From: Apostichopus japonicus
Taxonomy: Eukaryota; Echinodermata; Holothuroidea; Aspidochirotida; Stichopodidae
Direction of reading: 5' to 3'
Assembly (NCBI RefSeq): GCF_037975245.1
Contig: NC_092570.1
Span: 389,501 to 453,500 of the forward strand
Length of the DNA: 64,000 bases
Part shown: piece after piece, positions 60,588-64,000 of the stretch
Position numbering within the stretch: position 1 is the stretch's first letter
Layout: each line of letters opens with the position of its first letter
Position numbers and translations under genes: made by a program
Notes under the pieces: model-generated
Told to the model about the DNA's origin: nothing
Databases searched by the model: none
The model's input: only the letters and a program-made list of their open reading frames with translations

Positions 60588-61435
60588 CTGTAGGAGAGGA
60601 AAAACGCGGAATTACCAACCTGTGACACTTCAATACAATATACAGAACTTCATTCATGACTTCATGAATAATAAATTTACAAACAAGGCAACACTCGAAA
60701 AGCTGCTTTAAAATACAATTTCAGGTACTATTTCCTATCGCAAAACTACACAAATTATTATCAACAACTTTGAGGGTTCAACAGTGTATTTCTGTACACT
60801 AATTGGCCTTTCAAGTAGATATCTTTCTGACAACCAGAACTTGGAACAGAATTTTTGTAAACACATTAATCCAAACAGGTCTGCCTTCCCTCACATGTCA
60901 TTTAAACAGTTAGTGAGTTATTTCATTGACAACCCCTTGCAGTCATCAAAGAGGAACATGATCAGCAGCATACAGATGGTAGCCAATGGCTAGCCATGTA
61001 GCTGCTTTCTTTACTTTTTAATTGTTAAGTAAAATAAATTTAGTTTAGAACTCAAAGAGGTATTTTCAAACAAAGAATGTTACTTAACTTAATCCATTTG
61101 AGGTCTTGTTTCCTCTAGTCAGTTTTTTATTTTTTTATTTTATGTGACTTTAACTATGATTCTCATTCATGACAAAATTACTGTTTCAGGAATCATACAA
61201 AAGAGCGAAACTACATATCAAATACAGTCAACCATTTACATTCCAATGACATGGAAAGAAAGCTGAGGCCAAAAACAAAACAAAAACATTGTGACAAAGG
61301 AAGCAAGAGTGATAACACCTCCTCATATAACCTCACACTTTCTCCCCCACCAAATGGGTTATTACTTTTTGGTTGTCCAATCAGCAAACTTTGTTGTCTG
61401 GAAAAATACAGCAAAATAACAAAGAATAAACAATA
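60588..61435 (-). other. Intron of LAMP-B (unique part)
   Basis: Follows the acceptor TCCTACAG of the penultimate exon. AT-rich unique sequence. I looked for a further LAMP exon on the minus strand and saw none. Confidence 0.5.
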
Positions 61436-64000
61436 TGTACACTATAGGAGAGATGTGTAGGTTTTATGAATAGAACACCGATATGTACACTCTAGGTGAG
61501 ATGTGTAGGTTTGATGAATAGAACACCAATATGTACACTCTAGGTGAGATGTGTAGGTTTGATGAATAGAACACCAATATGTACACTATAGGAGAGATGT
61601 GTAGGTTTGATGAATAGAACACCAATATGTACACTGTAGGAGAGATGTGAAGATTTGATGAGAAGAACACCAATATGTACACTGTAGGAGAGATGTGTAG
61701 GTTTGATGAGAAGAACACCAATATGTACACTGTAGGAGAGATGTGTAGGTTTGATGAGAAGAACACCAATATGTACACTCTAGGTGAGATGTGTAGGTTT
61801 GATGAATAGAACACCAATATGTACACTATAGGAGAGATGTGTAGGTTTGATGAATAGAACACCAATATGTACACTGTAGGAGAGATGTGAAGATTTGATG
61901 AGAAGAACACCAATATGTACACTGTAGGAGAGATGTGTAGGTTTGATGAGAAGAACACCAATATGTACACTGTAGGAGAGATGTGTAGGTTTGATGAGAA
62001 GAACACCAATATGTACACTGTAGGAGAGATGTGTAGGTTTGATGAATAGAACACCAATATGTACACTCTAGGTGAGATGTGTAGGTTTGATGAATAGAAC
62101 ACCAATATGTACACTGTAGGAGAGATGTGTAGGTTTGATGAGAAGAACACCAATATGTACACTGTAGGAGAGATGTGTAGGTTTGGTGAATAGAACACCA
62201 ATATGTACACTCTAGGTGAGATGTGTAGGTTTGATGAATAGAACACCAATATGTACACTGTAGGAGAGATGTGTAGGTTTGATGAATAGAACACCAATAT
62301 GTACACTCTAGGAGAGATGTGTAGGTTTGATGAGAAGAACACCAACATGTACACTATAGGAGAGATGTGTAGGTTTCATGAATAGAACACCAATATGCAC
62401 ACTCTAGGTGAGATGTGTAGGTTTGATGAAAAGAACACCAATATGTACACTATAGGTGAGATGTGTAGGTTTGATGAATAGAACACCAACATGTACACTA
62501 TAGGAGAGATGTGTAGGTTTGATGAAAAGAACACCAATTTGTACACTATAGAGAGATGTGTAGGTTTCATGAATAGAACACCAATATGTACACTGTAGGA
62601 GAGATGTGTAGGTTTGATGAGAAGAACACCAATATGTACACTATAGGAGAGATGTGTAGGTTTCATGAATAGAACACCAATATGTACACTATAGGAGAGA
62701 TGTGTAGGTTTGGTGAATAGAACACCAGTATGTACACTATAGGTGAGATGTGTAGGTTTGATGAATAGAACACCAATATGTACACTATAGGAGAGATGTG
62801 TAGGTTTGATGAGAAGAACACCCATATGTACACTATAGGTGAGATGTGTAGGTTTGATGAGAAGAACACCAATATGTACACTATAGGTGAGATGTGTAGG
62901 TTTGATGAATAGTACACCAACATGTACACTATAGAAGAGACGTGTAGGTTTGATGAGAAGAACACCAATATGTACACTATAGGAGAGATGTGTAGGTTTT
63001 ATGAATAGAACACCAATATGTACACTATAGGAGAGATGTGTAGGTTTGATGAATAGAACACCAACATGTACACTCTAGGTGAGATGTGTAGGTTTGATGA
63101 GAAGAACACCAATATGTACACTCTAAGTGAGATGTGTAGGTTTGATGAATAGAACACCAACATGTACACTCTAGGTGAGATGTGTAGGTTTCATGAATAG
63201 AACACCAATATGTACACTATAGGAGAGATGTGTAGGTTTGGTGAATAGAACACCAGTATGTACACTATAGGTGAGATGTGTAGGTTTGATGAATAGAACA
63301 CCAACATGTACACTATAGGAGAGATGTGTAGGTTTGATGAGAAGAACACCAATATGTACACTATAGGAGAGATGTGTAGGTTTGATGAGAAGAACACCAA
63401 TATGTACACTATAGGAGAGATGTGTAGGTTTCATGAATAGAACACCAATATGTACACTATAGGAGAGATGTGTAGGTTTGATGAGAAGAACACCAATATG
63501 TACACTATAGGAGAGATGTGTAGGTTTGGTGAATAGAACACCAATATGTACATTATAGGAGAGATGTGTAGGTTTGATGAGAAGAACACCAATATGTACA
63601 CTATAGGTGAGATGTGTAGGTTTGATGAATAGAACACCAACAAGTACACTATAGGAGAGATGTGTAGGTTTGATGAAAAGAACACCAATATGTACACTAT
63701 AGAGAGATGTGTAGGTTTCATGAATAGAACACCAATATGTACACTGTAGGAGAGATGTGTAGGTTTGATGAGAAGAACACCAATATGTACAAGATAGGAG
63801 AGATGTGTAGGTTTGATGAGAAGAACACCAATATGTACACTATAAGAGAGATGTGTAGGTTTGATGAATAGAACACCAACTTGAACACTATAGGTGAGAT
63901 GTGTAGGTTTGATGAATAGAACACCAATATGTACAATATAGGAGAGATGTGTAGGTTTGATGAGAAGAACACCAATATGTACACTATAGGAGAGATGTGT
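61436..64000. repeat. 48-bp satellite, over 50 copies, truncated by the window edge
   Basis: The unit is ATGTACACTATAGGAGAGAT, then GTGTAGGTTTGATGA and (A/G)(A/T)AGAACACCAAT. Variants (CTAGGTGAG, GTAGGAGAG, GAGAAG against GAATAG, and 47-bp copies lacking one G) recur in blocks, for example around 62540 and 63690, showing segmental duplication. It lies in the presumed intron of LAMP-B. Open frames in it give repetitive hydrophobic peptides and are not genes. Confidence 0.93.

Noticed and set aside
61464-63984. Minus-strand open frames that could have been the LAMP-B stalk
   Set aside because: The repeat peptide is hydrophobic (VYILVFYSSN...), unlike a Thr/Pro stalk, the frame shifts several times at 47-bp copies, and an intron explains the position better.

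Overview
The window looks like nuclear DNA of an invertebrate deuterostome, most likely an echinoderm; the species cannot be fixed from the sequence. The reasons are spliced genes with GT-AG introns of 0.2-7 kb, IL-1-receptor-type Ig-TIR receptors, LAMP-family lysosomal membrane proteins, a TTAGGG-type internal telomeric tract, decayed non-LTR retrotransposons, a tRNA-derived SINE, short inverted-repeat elements and a very high load of minisatellites. All gene models below were assembled by hand from reading frame, splice signals, intron phase and domain content. Four complete models close to an exact multiple of three.

Layout. (1) 276-6328, + strand: seven-exon Ig-Ig-TM-TIR receptor (479 aa). 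(2) 10957-18802, - strand: six-exon adaptor (593 aa) with a Bcr-oligomerisation-like N-terminus, pTyr and PxxP motifs, an unassigned helical exon, and an SH3-SH2 pair that resembles ABL; one of its introns is almost entirely a 20-bp satellite. (3) 18803-24408: divergent intergenic region with two inverted-repeat elements and a SINE. (4) 24409-36908, + strand: five-exon LAMP-family membrane protein (547 aa) with a repetitive Thr/Pro/Lys stalk and a GYxx(hydrophobic) lysosomal tail; its first intron holds three large tandem arrays. (5) 36909-46274: LINE remnant, then about 4 kb of 63-bp and 84-bp satellites. (6) 46275-52382, - strand: second Ig-Ig-TM-TIR receptor (495 aa), a paralogue of (1) with the same seven-exon, same-phase structure. 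(7) 52383-59755: intergenic, with a small element carrying telomere-like repeats. (8) 59756-60587, - strand: last two exons of a second LAMP gene, whose 5' part lies beyond a 48-bp satellite that runs off the right edge.

Taken together this is a small neighbourhood of surface/endolysosomal and signalling genes: two IL-1R-like receptors, two LAMP/CD68-like glycoproteins and one tyrosine-signalling adaptor. The most unusual item is the adaptor, which naturally joins a Bcr-type oligomerisation segment (with a YxNV motif) to ABL-like SH3-SH2 domains without a kinase. A second theme is tandem repeats that contain, and seem to have grown from, the 5' splice sites of the host genes.
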